Origin: Nemertoderma westbladi
Taxonomy: Eukaryota > Xenacoelomorpha > Nemertodermatida > Nemertodermatidae
Length of the DNA: 43,999 nt
Assembly: GCA_032718475.1 (NCBI GenBank)
Contig: JAUCBJ010007801.1
Span: forward strand, 1 to 43,999
Direction of reading: 5' to 3'
Part shown: piece by piece, positions 42,743 through 43,999 of the stretch
Layout of the letters: the number at the start of each line of letters is the position of its first letter
Position numbering within the stretch: position 1 is the stretch's first letter
Program-made: the position numbers and the translations under genes
Notes under the pieces: model-generated
What the model was told of the DNA's origin: nothing
The model's database searches: none
The model's input: the letters and a program-made list of their open reading frames with translations, nothing else

Positions 42743-43134
42743 TTCAGTATTACTGATTTACCGGTCAGTTCATTAATCACAGAGTTGCAGACCGGTCATA
42801 GTTTATGACCGTCACCGCCACTAACATAACCGATTAATATCTGTGTATTTTCTGCTGTTATTTTGTATCGTGATATTCACATACATAGTTCTGTGCTATT
42901 ATCATTTCGGAAGATTAATATTGAGAAACACAAACGCTCTTATTTCCCCGACGGCCTTCGGCCAAAACGACTATAACACAGCAACTCCAGCGAAACGGTG
43001 ACGCGTACTTAATCTAACCCGGTCGGATCTACGATCCCGTCAGCCCGTCACACTTGTATTCTTAAATGGTAGCTAAATGAATACTGGTGTTTCTGCCCAT
43101 GTCAGCATGTGAAGTTTCCCCGGTATTCCCTTAA
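42743..43134. other. Spacer
   Basis: No gene recognised. Includes a short palindrome GACGGCCTTCGGCC near 42950. Confidence 0.45.
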
Positions 43135-43155
43135 CCCCCCCCCCCCCCCCCCCCC
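43135..43155 (+). repeat. Poly-C tract
   Basis: About 21 C followed by a CT run, 28 bp before the third LTR-like copy. Confidence 0.92.
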
Positions 43156-43182
43156 TCTCTCTGTAACTAACGCTACTAACGC

Positions 43183-43999
43183 TGTACGCGCTTTTGAAGA
43201 CCTTTAGCAGTTTAACCTGCCAAAATTTATATGTCTTTTGGTTTATAAATAGACTTTAGAAAATGACAAGTATTTAATACCAATAAACACAACATTAGCC
43301 GAAGCCAGCCTAGTGCGCGTCCATTCACCCGCTGGATATACCCGGGAGACTGGATTCAGAGGGCTTAGATTGTTATTGCAGTGTAAGCTTACTGTATTAT
43401 TCGATTGATCGTTAATAAATAATTTCTGACCAATATTATTCACTTTCGGGAAATATTAACAGTTCCTTTAGGACGTGGCGCTCTATCTAGGTAAACAGAG
43501 ATATGACTTATACTAAACACAACGGTAAGTCGGTAAGGCTTATGATTCACGTATGAGGCGCATTCTTTAGGAAATGCTTAGTTATCAGTCACAATCATGC
43601 ACACTACCGGTAACACACAAAACTGCACACTAATTTGCCGACCGTCAATGAATTTTATCATATATAAAGAGAACAGCAATTGACTCATGTAGTGCTTATC
43701 AAATAGCATTAAATTCACTACAAACCACAATAATATAAGTCGCAATCGCTATATGTAACCCGTCTCTCTAACCTGTAGTGTATCAAGAAAATTGGGAAAT
43801 TTGGATTCTTTATAGATGTTCTCCAAATAATAATATTCAACCATCTGATACAAATAATGACAACAGTAAATAGCAGTATAATAATGTATGTTGCAGTGAT
43901 ATAAGACTGCTGCTGATTGCACTGATTGTACTGGACCGATAACAGTTATACGTTCTATAATCTAAGCCTACTAATGTTTCTTCCAAAGTCTGAAACGAA
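43183..43999. mobile_element. Solo-LTR-like element, copy 3 (cut by window end)
   Basis: Starts TGTACGCGCTTTTGAAGACC and follows copies 1 and 2 over its full visible length (TTTAGCAGTTTAACCTGCC, AACAGTTCCTTTAGGACGTG, GCCGACCGTCAATGAATTTT). Orientation as copy 1. The far end and any target duplication lie outside. Confidence 0.87.

Overview
The window is non-prokaryotic, animal-type DNA. It is AT-rich, has no operons and very sparse coding, and carries a spliced gene with GT-AG introns, many classes of transposable element, minisatellites, a tRNA-derived SINE-like repeat and long poly-C tracts. The one spliced gene reads as a clear SPT3 (SUPT3H) homologue. A marine invertebrate seems likely, but I cannot name the species from the sequence.

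Layout. 1-2.2 kb: AT-rich DNA with a 5'-truncated non-LTR retrotransposon copy (family A, 12-bp target duplication) and a poly-C MITE. 2.2-11.5 kb: a minisatellite array of 49-, 54- and 20-bp blocks with about 2.09-kb higher-order repeats, interrupted by a 1.39-kb inverted-repeat transposon. 12.2-14.0 and 19.3-21.1 kb: a 1.8-kb duplication, each copy holding one intact, intronless 422-aa MFS transporter gene (SLC18B1-like) with the same poly-C MITE about 90 bp upstream of the ATG. 14.3-14.8 kb: a repeat with a hammerhead-ribozyme core, present again at 25.3-27.1 kb. 15.1-18.0 kb: a long inverted repeat enclosing a retroelement fragment split by a solo-LTR-like insertion. 21.7-25.3 kb: a near full-length but decayed APE-type non-LTR element (family B), interrupted by a TTA-flanked inverted-repeat element that is itself interrupted by a family A fragment. 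27.2-27.8 kb: two minisatellites. 28.2-34.2 kb: a minus-strand Ty3/Gypsy-type LTR element with TTTAT target duplications and decayed gag-pol, carrying a poly-C MITE in its reverse transcriptase and a 976-bp insertion in its right LTR. That insertion holds five CTCF-like motifs.

35.3-41.2 kb: SUPT3H on the minus strand, reconstructed from six exons (five strong, the last tentative). Its intron 2 holds a 1.93-kb hAT-like element, itself containing a SINE-like repeat, a small MITE and a poly-C-MITE remnant. An 84-aa ORF of unknown function starts on the other strand 184 bp from the SUPT3H start codon. 41.7-44.0 kb: small repeats and a third copy of the LTR-like element, cut by the window end.

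Real host genes supported here are SUPT3H, the two transporter paralogues and possibly the 84-aa ORF. Most of the remainder is mobile or tandem DNA. Nested insertions and target duplications give a relative order of insertion events.
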